A stretch of DNA of 64,000 nucleotides from Cryomorpha sp963748925 (GTDB lineage Bacteria > Bacteroidota > Bacteroidia > Flavobacteriales_D > Cryomorphaceae): positions 620,001-684,000 of the forward strand of contig CAVVKG010000001.1 of NCBI GenBank assembly GCA_963748925.1, in the 5' to 3' direction. Positions 1 to 8,481 of this stretch are shown here, in pieces (the first letter of the stretch is position 1; each line of letters starts with the position of its first letter). The notes beneath the pieces are model-generated. The model was not told the origin of the DNA. It made no database searches and worked only from the letters and a program-made list of their open reading frames with translations. The translations under genes were made by a program, and so were the position numbers.

Positions 1-637
1 ACTCTTGATGCGGTCGAAGGTATATTGGTCCGAGAGGTAATTTGTGAAGCTCTATAAAAGATGAAACAAGCGTAAATAAATTGTACTCGCTCGCAGAAAC
101 GTAGGCAAAGGAGAAATTAGCCTTCCGTAACTCTCTGTATGCTAATTCACTTTCTTCCACAGCGTTGCGCTTGGGTATAGGTTTAAAAAGCATCAACCAT
201 AACTTGCTGAGTTTACGAGCCGAATGTGACACCAAAATAGTATCATCAATATCGGATATGATTAGAAACTTATCATTTGTATAGTCGTAGTGGCGATTGT
301 CATCACCTTTTTGTAAGATATCTAATTCTTTATGGTCTTCTGAATCCAAAAAGGTTAGAGTTTTAATAGCTTGGTCATCAACAAGGAGCTCAAAATTCCC
401 ATTCTCGTCCGTTTCAATTTCGTTTTCCGTGCCATTTACACTTACTACAATACTCACTTTATCTGCAGAGCGATAAAAGTAAGATCTAAGAATTTTCCAA
501 AATAGAGTAAAGGGATTATCCTTACCATGAATAGCCTTAGGATGCCCAAAAATTGCAACACCATTTATCAGCCATCCATTTCCGGATTTTACTGCCTGAT
601 GTGTCCAAATAGATAGTGGTCTAGAGATAGCTTTCAA
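1..637 (-). CDS. App1-family phosphatidate phosphatase (DUF2183), 3' end cut by window edge
   Basis: The reading frame runs off the left edge, so the C-terminus is missing. The translation holds the haloacid-dehalogenase-like signature ISDIDDTIL (reverse strand, near 235-261), where the DxDxT aspartates are expected to be catalytic. It is followed by YVSASEYNL and then LHKLPLGPIYL, the order seen in App1 phosphatidate phosphatases. An N-terminal beta-rich part precedes it. No ATG lies between the upstream in-frame stop (644-646) and the conserved part, so a TTG at 635-637 is the likeliest start; an ATT at 608-610 is an alternative. It follows DUF2911 and DUF6155 genes on the same strand with a short gap, so co-transcription is likely. 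Family assignment is firm; the lipid substrate is inferred from the family. Confidence 0.8.
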   Translation of the reverse strand, partial: MKAISRPLSIWTHQAVKSGNGWLINGVAIFGHPKAIHGKDNPFTLFWKILRSYFYRSADKVSIVVSVNGTENEIETDENGNFELLVDDQAIKTLTFLDSEDHKELDILQKGDDNRHYDYTNDKFLIISDIDDTILVSHSARKLSKLWLMLFKPIPKRNAVEESELAYRELRKANFSFAYVSASEYNLFTLVSSFIELHKLPLGPIYLRPHQE

Positions 638-678
638 TTTTAGTTACTACTACAATAGCGATCTAAAGCCTAAAATGT

Positions 679-1203
679 TTAGCTATTCGGTTTAATAATT
701 CTGTTTATTAGTTCCACGAAATAATCGCTGTTAGGCCACTGTTGTTTTACGGCATTTTCAACAATGTCATCAAACCGTGCAGAAGAATCAGCAAATATTC
801 CGTGGTAAGCTGCATGATTGATTGCCTGACTAAATGAGTTATACATACTTTTATAAAAAGCTTCCTGGTTCACCAATTTTTCGGAAGTATAAGCTTGGGC
901 CACTTCAATATTAAAAAGCATGGCATCAAGTAGGAGGGAAGGCTCTAGCTCTATGGTTATGAAATGCTTTATCAGTTTTTGAGCTACCGACCGGCGCATT
1001 TTGGCCTTCCGCCTTGAGTTGGGGAAATATTCTTTACTTACACGGGTTTTAAAATCATCTATTAACTTGTCTTCCTGAGGATTGAAGGCGAAATCATAGA
1101 ATACTTTCACATCCTTAAACCTATCGTAAAGATCAATAATCTGTTCAGTAAGCTGTTTCTTATTGAGGTCTACAAGATATTTCTGAAGGTCTCTTTTTGA
1201 CAA
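679..1203 (-). CDS. DUF6155 family protein
   Basis: A 174-residue soluble protein with no signal peptide or membrane segment. It is rich in charged residues and predicted mostly helical. The opening MSKRDLQKYL and the internal segments YDFAFNPQEDKLI and KMRRSVAQKLIKHF match the Bacteroidota DUF6155 family as I know it. No function is established for the family. The start codon lies 2 bases after the stop of the upstream DUF2911 gene, which indicates translation from one transcript with that gene. The App1-like gene follows about 40 bases downstream. The basic stretch NSRRKAKMRR could bind nucleic acid, but that is only a guess. Confidence 0.8.
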   Translation of the reverse strand: MSKRDLQKYLVDLNKKQLTEQIIDLYDRFKDVKVFYDFAFNPQEDKLIDDFKTRVSKEYFPNSRRKAKMRRSVAQKLIKHFITIELEPSLLLDAMLFNIEVAQAYTSEKLVNQEAFYKSMYNSFSQAINHAAYHGIFADSSARFDDIVENAVKQQWPNSDYFVELINRIIKPNS

Positions 1204-1205
1204 GT

Positions 1206-1769
1206 CTATTGGTGATTTTTATCCATTAACAAAGGTACATCGGCACGAATGAAGTCCCAACCCAATTGAAGTACAGCAGGATCACCATCAATATCTATTG
1301 TGAATTGTTCTAGAACCATAAAGTTGCGTTGTACCATGGTTGTAGCAGTAACCACATCTAATTTAGGGTCGCGACTTGCTTTAGAATCCCAACCAACTCC
1401 CCAACCGGGATGGCCGCTGTTAAAAATGATTTGCCATTGTCGTGGGCCGGGGATAGTCCATAAAGTATATTCACCTGCCGGAAGTTTTTGTCCCTGAATA
1501 TAAAGATCGGTGCTTGTGTTAAATGAGGTAGGCTCATTTGCACCTGTGCGCCATACTTCGTTATATGGAACCAGCGAACCGAAAAGCTCTCTTCCCTTCT
1601 TAAACGGCCGGGAATAAGTTATCGAAATATCGTATCCATTCTCAGTGTAGGTAATAGTTTGCTCCGGGCTATGTTGTTTGGTATTGTATTTCATTATTTG
1701 AAAGCCTGCAAAAGCTAAAATCACCAAAGCAAGTAGTGAAATCAATAACCATTTTACCAATTTGTTCAT
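1206..1769 (-). CDS. DUF2911 family membrane-anchored/exported protein
   Basis: The product has one N-terminal hydrophobic helix (about residues 4-25, KWLLISLLALVILAFAGF) that would act as a signal anchor. The domain typical of DUF2911 follows, with the segments VWRTGANEPTSF, LPAGEYTLWTIPG and WGVGWDSKASRDP. The frame is open for seven codons upstream (to 1790), but the start at 1769 puts the charged Asn-Lys residues directly before the hydrophobic helix and is preferred. The protein probably sits on the outer face of the inner membrane or in the periplasm. Its role is unknown. It heads a three-gene minus-strand set with DUF6155 and the App1-like phosphatase. Confidence 0.82.
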   Translation of the reverse strand: MNKLVKWLLISLLALVILAFAGFQIMKYNTKQHSPEQTITYTENGYDISITYSRPFKKGRELFGSLVPYNEVWRTGANEPTSFNTSTDLYIQGQKLPAGEYTLWTIPGPRQWQIIFNSGHPGWGVGWDSKASRDPKLDVVTATTMVQRNFMVLEQFTIDIDGDPAVLQLGWDFIRADVPLLMDKNHQ

Positions 1770-2032
1770 ACTACAAAAATTTGGTTGCAAGTTAAGAAGT
1801 TAATATGCAGAACTTCTCTAAAAAGGAGATTTACTTGATTTCTGCTCAAAAAACTTTACCTCATCAGATCATAATGCCTTAAAAATGAAGAATGGTTAAA
1901 TGAATTAATTATTCACTCATATCAGCTGTCTATTAAGTAGATTTAATTAATACCATTCATTAAAAGATTCATTCTTTTTTTGCATATTTGGTAACTCTCG
2001 ATAGAAAATATTGAATATTAGAAGATTAAATC

Positions 2033-2455
2033 ATGGAAATAAAATTTTTTATTGATACAGAGCAAAAGTTAATTATCGAAGCTTTTAGGGGTGAAATTTC
2101 TCTGGCAACTATTGGAAAAGCTATCCCTTATATTTGGAACCATCCCGACTATTCACCAAAATTTGATGGGATCATCGATTTTAGAAAGAGCAAGTTATTA
2201 TTTTCAAAAAGTGAACTTCATAGTTTAATGAAGACCATCGCAGAAGATGAAAATGGTATGAAAGGAAGGGCAGCGGTCTTAGTTTCTGAACCAATCGCTG
2301 CCGCGATGGCGACGATTTACGGAGAACAAATGAAAGAGTATCATTCTGTTGGGATTTTTTGCGAAGAATCAGAAGTCATTCACTTTCTACGGATTAATGC
2401 TGATATTTTTAAGAAACTGGATGATTCGAATGCCGTAGTGGTAGATTTAAATTGA
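2033..2455 (+). CDS. STAS/SpoIIAA-like domain protein, copy 1
   Basis: A 140-residue cytoplasmic protein with alternating beta and alpha segments: MEIKFFIDTEQKLIIEAF, then DFRKSK, then RAAVLVSEPIAAAMATIYGE. This resembles the SpoIIAA-like/STAS fold found in many single-domain Bacteroidota proteins. No conserved phosphorylatable Ser in a DSxG motif is evident, so it need not be an anti-anti-sigma factor. The gene is followed, after 239 bases, by a close paralogue in the same orientation (2695-3123). A third, more distant and frameshifted member lies at 13.0 kb. The function is not known; a small-ligand or protein-binding role is inference. Confidence 0.7.
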   Translation: MEIKFFIDTEQKLIIEAFRGEISLATIGKAIPYIWNHPDYSPKFDGIIDFRKSKLLFSKSELHSLMKTIAEDENGMKGRAAVLVSEPIAAAMATIYGEQMKEYHSVGIFCEESEVIHFLRINADIFKKLDDSNAVVVDLN

Positions 2456-2644
2456 TAATTAAAAGGATTTGAAGAGACATTCGTTTCAATCAATCTTTAA
2501 ATAGAAAATTAAAAACCTTTTATTCATCAGGTTTTGCCCGCCTTGAATTACTATAAAAATTTAGTCAAGTAACTTTAAATCAGATGTTTGACTGGTCAAA
2601 AAACCTCCATGAGATTCTTTAAAATTTCTTTTTTAATTCACCTG

Positions 2645-2677
2645 TTGAATATTCAGTTAACTTTAAGTTAGCTTTGC
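2645..2677 (+). promoter_or_regulatory. Bacteroidota-type promoter of second STAS-like gene
   Basis: TTG at 2645-2647, a 21-base spacer, then TAGCTTTGC at 2669-2677. This matches the Bacteroidota -33/-7 consensus (TTG, about 19-21 bases, TAnnTTTGC). The ATG at 2695 follows 17 bases later. The second STAS-like gene therefore has its own promoter and is not only co-transcribed with copy 1. Confidence 0.7.
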
Positions 2678-2694
2678 GGTGATATTAAAATAAT

Positions 2695-3123
2695 ATGAGA
2701 ATTAAGTTCTTTATTGATACAGACCAAAAGACGATAATTGAAGTGTTTGAGGGTGAAATAACCTTACCCGCAATTGGAAAATCAATTCCTCATGTTTGGA
2801 GACATCCGGACTATTCACCAACCCTCCAGGGAATTTTAGATTTCAGGAAAGCTAAAGTTGCATTTTCGAATACTGAACTTCATGATTTAATTAAAAGCAT
2901 TTCGGATGACGATAGGGGATCCAGGGGAAAGGTTGCTTTTATTGTATCGGAGCCTTTATTGGCAGCAATGGCTACTATTTATGAAGAAAGAATGAAAGAA
3001 TTTCAATCTGTTGCTATTTTTTGTCATCAGGAAAATGCGCTTAATTTTCTTGGAATTGACGCAAGCATTTTTGATAAAATAAACCATCCGGACGCCGTAA
3101 GTGTAGATTTAAGTGAGGACTAA
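2695..3123 (+). CDS. STAS/SpoIIAA-like domain protein, copy 2 (tandem paralogue)
   Basis: A 142-residue protein that aligns end to end with the preceding copy without large gaps; by eye more than half the residues are the same. Shared blocks include IKFFIDT, HPDYSP, DFRK, VSEP and AAMATIY. The tail differs slightly (VDLSED against VDLN). A strong Bacteroidota promoter lies just upstream. The stop codon TAA (3121-3123) overlaps the stop of the convergent TolC-like gene by four bases. The tandem arrangement points to a local duplication followed by moderate divergence. The function is unknown. Confidence 0.72.
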   Translation: MRIKFFIDTDQKTIIEVFEGEITLPAIGKSIPHVWRHPDYSPTLQGILDFRKAKVAFSNTELHDLIKSISDDDRGSRGKVAFIVSEPLLAAMATIYEERMKEFQSVAIFCHQENALNFLGIDASIFDKINHPDAVSVDLSED

Positions 3124-4577
3124 TTCGGATTGTAAAGCAATTTCTTATTTGCGAAATCATATAGTGTAAGTCTTCTCAAATCAAAATAAGCCACCCAGAA
3201 ATCACGAAGTGCTTTAATATACGAGCGTTTAGCGGCATCTTTTTCATTAAGCGCAATATTCAAATCTGTAATTCCCACTTTCCCTGTTAGATATCGGTTT
3301 TGCGCAACCTGATACCGCTCATCAGCCACCTCATCAGATTTCTTAGAGATTCTTAATTGATTCCTCAATACTTCAAATTGCCTTACCAATGTAATCACTT
3401 CTTGTTCAAAATTTTGAATATCCTGCTCAAGCACATAAGCGTTAAGCTCCTGGTTGGCTAAAGCAGTTTGTATTCTTGCTTTATTTCGACCCCAGTCTAA
3501 TATAGGCACGGCCAAACCAATGTCGATTCGTTGCTGATCGCGTGGATCTGAATAAGCATCACCAAAATTGTCGCTGGCAGTATTAAGACCATAAGATGCT
3601 ATCAGATTGGTTTCAAACCGCTGCTTTCTCGCTTGTGCTACATCGCGTTCTGCCTCAATGCGGCTGCGCTCAAAAGCTATGTAATCAGATCGGTTCATCT
3701 TAGCATACATCAAGGCATCCTGAATTAAAATATCAAACTGAGGTATGCTTTGAGGTAAAATAAGGCTGAGTGTATCATTTGATTTAATAGCCAGATATGC
3801 CCGCAGTCGTTGACTGGAAGTTTGAAGATCTAATTGCGCCTGTGTTACATCTTGTTGAGATCGTAATAGCTGAAGTTCAACTTGTAGTAGCTTATCCTTA
3901 GAAGTAGTGCCTATATTGTACCTGCCTTCTTCAATTTTATAAATGGTATCAGTATTGTTGAGATTAAACCCGGCAATTTGAAAATTTATTTGTGCGTCTA
4001 GATAGTCAAAGAAATATTTTACAGATTCGCGGCTTACAAATTCCATTTCTTCCACATAGCTTCTTTTGCTTTCCTCATAGCGCAGAGGTTCTGTTAGTTT
4101 ATCCCATTTTAGTGGGTTGTAGCCAAAGAGTGGCTGATCAAGTCGGATGTTAACCAATGTGGTGTTGTATCGATTTAAGTCCTGATTTAAATCCGAAAAA
4201 TAATTCAGGTTCGAATTCACAGAAAGGTTCCCACCGGTAAATGCAATCGGTTGATTTAGTGCAAGATTCAATGTTGAATTAATCTGTTCACGTGGCTGAA
4301 AAACAATAGTTCCATCATCCAGTCGGTTGCTGTTAAAATCCCGGTTATACCCAGGAATATTCCCCGAAAGGGCGAGCTGCGGATTGTAATTTGACTTATA
4401 AAGCCGATACTGCCAGTATCTGTTCTTTTTTCTGGTCTCAGCCTGCTTAGAAGCTGGTGACTGTTCACGTGAAAGTTCAATGACTTCAGATAGTGAAAGT
4501 GTCTTCACGTTTTGCCCATTTGCCGAGAAGGCAACCATCAAAGAAATGAGGCATGATAATATAAGGCCCTTATTCAT
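3120..4577 (-). CDS. TolC-family outer-membrane efflux channel protein
   Basis: A 485-residue protein with a clear signal peptide (hydrophobic stretch followed by SANGQN). Two long coiled-coil and beta repeats typical of outer membrane efflux proteins follow, rich in Gln, Asn and Arg with runs such as ALANQEL and VAQNRYLTGKVGITDLN. TolC-like trimers form the outer-membrane exit duct of tripartite pumps. It is the last gene of an operon with a HlyD-like adaptor and a MacB-type permease; its start overlaps the end of the permease gene by 8 bases, so translation is probably coupled. Its stop overlaps that of the convergent STAS-like gene by four bases. The transported substrate cannot be read from sequence. 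Confidence 0.88.
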   Translation of the reverse strand: MNKGLILSCLISLMVAFSANGQNVKTLSLSEVIELSREQSPASKQAETRKKNRYWQYRLYKSNYNPQLALSGNIPGYNRDFNSNRLDDGTIVFQPREQINSTLNLALNQPIAFTGGNLSVNSNLNYFSDLNQDLNRYNTTLVNIRLDQPLFGYNPLKWDKLTEPLRYEESKRSYVEEMEFVSRESVKYFFDYLDAQINFQIAGFNLNNTDTIYKIEEGRYNIGTTSKDKLLQVELQLLRSQQDVTQAQLDLQTSSQRLRAYLAIKSNDTLSLILPQSIPQFDILIQDALMYAKMNRSDYIAFERSRIEAERDVAQARKQRFETNLIASYGLNTASDNFGDAYSDPRDQQRIDIGLAVPILDWGRNKARIQTALANQELNAYVLEQDIQNFEQEVITLVRQFEVLRNQLRISKKSDEVADERYQVAQNRYLTGKVGITDLNIALNEKDAAKRSYIKALRDFWVAYFDLRRLTLYDFANKKLLYNPN

Positions 4578-5919
4578 AGCGTAATGAGTTAATCGGGTTT
4601 TGCTTCGCTGCGCGTTTTGCAGGAGTTATTCCAAAAATAAGACCGATAGACGCCGCAACTCCGAAAGATATTATGATTGACATTATAGATACCACTGTTT
4701 TTATGCCGGCCAGCTGACTCACGGCAAAGGCCAGCGTAATTCCCAGTATTACACCAATAAAACCACCTGAAACACTAATTAATACTGACTCGAACATAAA
4801 CTGATACACAATATCACTTTTCTTGGCTCCAAGCGACAATCGAAGACCTATTTCCTTAATGCGCTCTAAAACTGAGGCGAGCATAATATTCATTATTCCA
4901 ATACCACCAACGAGTAGAGAAATGCCTGCTATGGCACCCAGTACATAATTGAATAATTCATTGCTGCGTTTTTGCTGTTTCAAAAGCAGTTCAGGAATTT
5001 CAATCTGGTAGTCTACTACATCAAAATGCTTTCTGGCAAGTAGGCGTGCAACTACATCAGCGATACTATTGAGCATATCTGTCTGATCAACCTGCAAAAC
5101 CATTCTATCTATTTGATGATAATTCGTTGCAGGACTATTTGATTCTTCAGCCTCCTCTTCATTGTTACCGCTACTATTCGAATTGGCTGTTTTAATCATT
5201 TGTTCAGTAATAAGTTCGCGATTCTCATACCGAACCAGCACGGATTGCAAGGGCGTATAAACATCCATATTATAGTCCCGGATACCCAGATTACTCAAGC
5301 TTTGCTCACTTATCAGTCGCTCCTCTAAAATCCCGATTACTTCAAGCCATTGCGCCCCTACTTTAAGTTTTTTTCCCAATGGATTTTCAGTTGGAAAGAA
5401 GCGGTTCTTTATCGACTTGCCAATAATGCAAACAGGAGACCCTGTTTCCATCTGTTTGTCGTTGAACATTTTACCATCGGAAAGATCAAAATTAAAAATA
5501 TCAAAGTATACAGGTTCAACACCTACTAGCTTTGCCGATCTTCGGATGCCATTATTAATAATGTAGGTATCTAGAATTATCTCAGGGCTGATTTTTTGGA
5601 TATTGGGAATAACCTCTTTTATTGCCTGGGCATCCTGCAAACGCAATCCGGGAGAAAACTTTTCTTTTTCATTTGCTGCATCCTCGGTATTCACAGCCTC
5701 CTCCTTTTGCTCTATAACGGGTGTTATAACGATATTATTTACCCCAACTAGCTTCATTTGCTCATTGAGTTCCTGCTGGGTTCCATTGCCTATGGCGAGC
5801 ATGGCAATTACCGCTGCTACGCCAAATATAATACCGAGGGCAGTAAGCAGAGAACGCATTCTATTGCTGATTAACGCCTCCAGGGCAATCTGGAAATTTG
5901 CCATTATGCGTTCATTCAT
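4570..5919 (-). CDS. MacB/FtsX-type ABC transporter permease
   Basis: A 449-residue inner-membrane permease of the MacB type. One N-terminal membrane helix (LLTALGIIFGVAAVIAMLAIG) is followed by a large periplasmic MacB-PCD domain (about residues 50-310). Three C-terminal helices then form the FtsX domain (LVGGIGIMNIMLASVLERIKEIG and following). The periplasmic domain carries two acidic inserts, near residues 75-85 and 253-262 (GNNEEEAEESNS). The ABC ATPase that must energise such a permease is neither fused to it nor encoded next to it. The start may be 5919 or the ATG at 5904; 5919 leaves 4 bases after the adaptor stop. With its neighbours it forms an adaptor-permease-channel operon. Confidence 0.88.
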   Translation of the reverse strand: MNERIMANFQIALEALISNRMRSLLTALGIIFGVAAVIAMLAIGNGTQQELNEQMKLVGVNNIVITPVIEQKEEAVNTEDAANEKEKFSPGLRLQDAQAIKEVIPNIQKISPEIILDTYIINNGIRRSAKLVGVEPVYFDIFNFDLSDGKMFNDKQMETGSPVCIIGKSIKNRFFPTENPLGKKLKVGAQWLEVIGILEERLISEQSLSNLGIRDYNMDVYTPLQSVLVRYENRELITEQMIKTANSNSSGNNEEEAEESNSPATNYHQIDRMVLQVDQTDMLNSIADVVARLLARKHFDVVDYQIEIPELLLKQQKRSNELFNYVLGAIAGISLLVGGIGIMNIMLASVLERIKEIGLRLSLGAKKSDIVYQFMFESVLISVSGGFIGVILGITLAFAVSQLAGIKTVVSIMSIIISFGVAASIGLIFGITPAKRAAKQNPINSLRYE

Positions 5920-5923
5920 ATCC

Positions 5924-7288
5924 TTACGAAGCTTTAGGCCTTCTTTTCATTTTACTTCCGTCTTCGTCAGACTTCGCTGAATCAGGGACCGCTGGCTTTG
6001 CGCTCGTCTTCTCTGGCTCGCCTTGTCGCTTTCCATTCATTTCAGAAATGAGTTCAACATCTTCGTCCTCCAATCCGTCTACACGACTCAGATACACCAT
6101 ATCGCCTGCTTCAAGACCGTGTAGTACGATTACCTCATTTCTATTTGAAGAACCTACTTCGATTTCCTGTTTTACAGCATTTAAGCCAAGTTTTTTGAAA
6201 ACGTAAGTAATTGAATCGTCCTGATTAAACAGCGCTTCTAGAGGAATGTAAAGTTCATTTTCTTTCTTTTCTGTGATTATTCTATTGCTCGTAGTCATAG
6301 AAGGTCTCAATAAATCGTTTTTCTCATTTACCTCAACGGTAACTCTAAAAACTTTGGCGTCAGAATTGGGGCGCTGCTCACCAACATTTGCTACTCTAAG
6401 AACTTTTCCGGTAAACTTCTTCTCAGGAAAAGCATCCAGACCCAGTTCTACCGACTGTCCTGGTTCCACTCTTCTAATATCAACCTCATTGATATACGTA
6501 ACAGAAATCATAGTAGATAAATCGGGAAGGGTGGCTACCACCGGATCCCATGCACTAATCTGTGACCCTTTTTTCGTGGCCCGGCCATTCCAGTCTTTTT
6601 TGTAAATAAGCATTCCGTCTTCGGGCGCGGTAATTGTAAAATCCTCCATCAGCTCTTTCATTCCATCCAGGTTGCGTTGCTCTTTTACTCTGTTTAGCGA
6701 TACTTCCTGCATTTTAGCAATATTCTGCTGGCGTTTAATCTTATAATTTTCCCTTGCCTGATCCAATGCTCTCCTTGCTTTATCAAGGTCAATTTCTGCT
6801 TGTCTGATGGTGGCAGGCGGTTCATACTTACTCTGGTCCAGGATGAGTTGGCGCTCGTCGACAGCGTAAGCCAGGTTGATCAATTCATCACGCGACTTGC
6901 GCATTTCCAGTGTTGTATCGAGCTTTGTCTGAATATATTGCGATTCGATTTTTTCAAGATCAAGCTGCGAATCTTTGAGTTTATTCGTAAGCTCAGAGGG
7001 ATCAATGGATGCTACAAAATCTCCTTTATTTACAATTGTTCCTTCGTCAATAATCTCCTGAATGGTCATATTCCAAATTCTGTAATTTCTTGTGCCCTGA
7101 GGGCCTAGTATTTCAACAGAATTTTTTGCCTCAAGCTCTCCGGTCGTAGTAATATCGATGGTGAACTCGCCCGATTTAACCGGCACTAGAATACCATCAG
7201 ATTCTACAGATGAAGAACTGGTAAGGAAATAAACTAAAACGATTACGGCAATTGCTGCAATTCCGCCAATCCAGAATTTCGATTTCAT
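5924..7288 (-). CDS. HlyD/RND-type periplasmic adaptor subunit of efflux pump
   Basis: A 454-residue membrane fusion protein. It has an N-terminal membrane anchor (IGGIAAIAVIVLVYFL), then a lipoyl-like half (GELEAKNSVEILGP). A long alpha-hairpin coiled coil follows (about residues 110-215, rich in Lys, Glu, Gln and Arg), then the second lipoyl half (ITAPEDGMLIYKKDWNG) and beta-barrel and membrane-proximal domains. The tail (about the last 40 residues) is a charged, low-complexity extension with Lys, Glu, Pro and Ser. Such adaptors join the inner-membrane permease to the TolC duct. It is the first gene of the operon, followed after 4 bases by the permease gene. Confidence 0.88.
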   Translation of the reverse strand: MKSKFWIGGIAAIAVIVLVYFLTSSSSVESDGILVPVKSGEFTIDITTTGELEAKNSVEILGPQGTRNYRIWNMTIQEIIDEGTIVNKGDFVASIDPSELTNKLKDSQLDLEKIESQYIQTKLDTTLEMRKSRDELINLAYAVDERQLILDQSKYEPPATIRQAEIDLDKARRALDQARENYKIKRQQNIAKMQEVSLNRVKEQRNLDGMKELMEDFTITAPEDGMLIYKKDWNGRATKKGSQISAWDPVVATLPDLSTMISVTYINEVDIRRVEPGQSVELGLDAFPEKKFTGKVLRVANVGEQRPNSDAKVFRVTVEVNEKNDLLRPSMTTSNRIITEKKENELYIPLEALFNQDDSITYVFKKLGLNAVKQEIEVGSSNRNEVIVLHGLEAGDMVYLSRVDGLEDEDVELISEMNGKRQGEPEKTSAKPAVPDSAKSDEDGSKMKRRPKAS

Positions 7289-7392
7289 GGAACTAAATAA
7301 CCTATTTATGAGGCCATGAAACTAAGCTATTCTGTGCCGCCCTGCAGGTGAGCTGTAGTTAACTAATGTTAAGCAATACGGGTGAGTCTTGA

Positions 7393-7611
7393 TTATTTCT
7401 TTTTGCGCTTCTGCCAAAAATACAAACCAATTAACAAGACAAAGAGACCCACGATAGGAATAATATATTCTGGCTGCTGATATATACTTACCGGATCCTC
7501 ATCTTGACCGGGATCAATATTGGTAGGTAGTTGAGCACTCATATAACTCGGAAGAAGAAGTAAAAATGTAAAAGTGGATGCAAGTATATGATAAGGTGAT
7601 TTGATTTTCAT
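7393..7611 (-). CDS. Small exported protein with C-terminal membrane helix and basic tail
   Basis: About 72 residues. The N-terminal signal peptide (YHILASTFTFLLLLPSYMSAQ) is followed by a short acidic, proline-containing segment (TNIDPGQDEDPVS). A single hydrophobic helix (IIPIVGLFVLLIGLYFW) and a QKRKKK tail end the protein. The open frame extends upstream to 7707, but the ATG at 7609-7611 places a normal signal peptide at the start and is preferred. Layout suggests a small periplasm-facing membrane protein with the basic tail in the cytoplasm. I do not recognise the family. It is divergent from the lipoprotein gene at 7716. Confidence 0.55.
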   Translation of the reverse strand: MKIKSPYHILASTFTFLLLLPSYMSAQLPTNIDPGQDEDPVSIYQQPEYIIPIVGLFVLLIGLYFWQKRKKK

Positions 7612-7715
7612 AACCTTTAGATTTAGCTTTTTAATTACTACAATTTTCTGTTGATTTTGTTCAATTCTGGAAGCGGTATAATTCTTGTTAAAAATAACGC
7701 TAAACACCCTGACCT

Positions 7716-8477
7716 ATGAAGAATTCTATCTTAATCGCAAGTATTTTAATCGCTTTGTCGTCTTGTACATCTTATCAATATGTAAAGCTTGACAGTAATT
7801 TAGACCAGACTACAAATTCTAAACATTTTTACCATCAGGATGAAAATGTTTATCTCGATTTCGATTTTAGTGGCGCTAATTTACCGATGAGTATTTTCGT
7901 TGAGAACATAGGCAGAGACACGCTTTATTTTGACTTATCACGAACTCTGTATTTAGTGAATGATGTGATCGTCAGGAATGCTATTCCAGATCAGGCCGGA
8001 CGAATAAAAGTGCACCAGGACTACCATGGTGAGGTAACTGGTGTTGGGGAGCTTGAATCAAATGAGAATGTCTTGGTCATTCCAATGGGCGAAAAACTGA
8101 AAATGTATTTCGATGGTTTTTTGTTTCCTTACAATAAGCAATTCAGAAATAAAAGTCAATCAACAAGAGTATTTGCAGAAGGTAAGACTCACTATATTAA
8201 TAAGTTGATGTTATCAGATTATGATACTCCAGATTTCGAAATAGATTTTTTCTTTGCCACCGATCCAGAATTGTTGAGCGGCTATGACATAGTCTGCGTC
8301 TTTACGCCCGATGCGGTTTATACAGATATGCGTAAACCAGAGCACTTTCCGGTTAGAGATCCAAACGTATTTTATACGAACCACAAATCAAGCGCAGGTG
8401 GGGCTATTGCGACGACTCTGGTTCTGGGAATTGGTATTCTTGGAATTTTAGCACTTGATGAAAATGTTGAGAATTGA
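7716..8477 (+). CDS. Lipoprotein of unknown function
   Basis: A 253-residue protein starting with a lipoprotein signal peptide (MKNSILIASILIALSSC), with the lipobox cysteine at about residue 17. The body is beta-rich and has no motif I recognise. Near the C-terminus is a hydrophobic Gly-rich helix (GGAIATTLVLGIGILGILAL) that could be a membrane segment. It is probably anchored in the inner or outer membrane facing the periplasm. It stands alone between a divergent small membrane protein gene and the convergent helicase gene. Function unknown. Confidence 0.7.
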   Translation: MKNSILIASILIALSSCTSYQYVKLDSNLDQTTNSKHFYHQDENVYLDFDFSGANLPMSIFVENIGRDTLYFDLSRTLYLVNDVIVRNAIPDQAGRIKVHQDYHGEVTGVGELESNENVLVIPMGEKLKMYFDGFLFPYNKQFRNKSQSTRVFAEGKTHYINKLMLSDYDTPDFEIDFFFATDPELLSGYDIVCVFTPDAVYTDMRKPEHFPVRDPNVFYTNHKSSAGGAIATTLVLGIGILGILALDENVEN

Positions 8478-8481
8478 AAAA

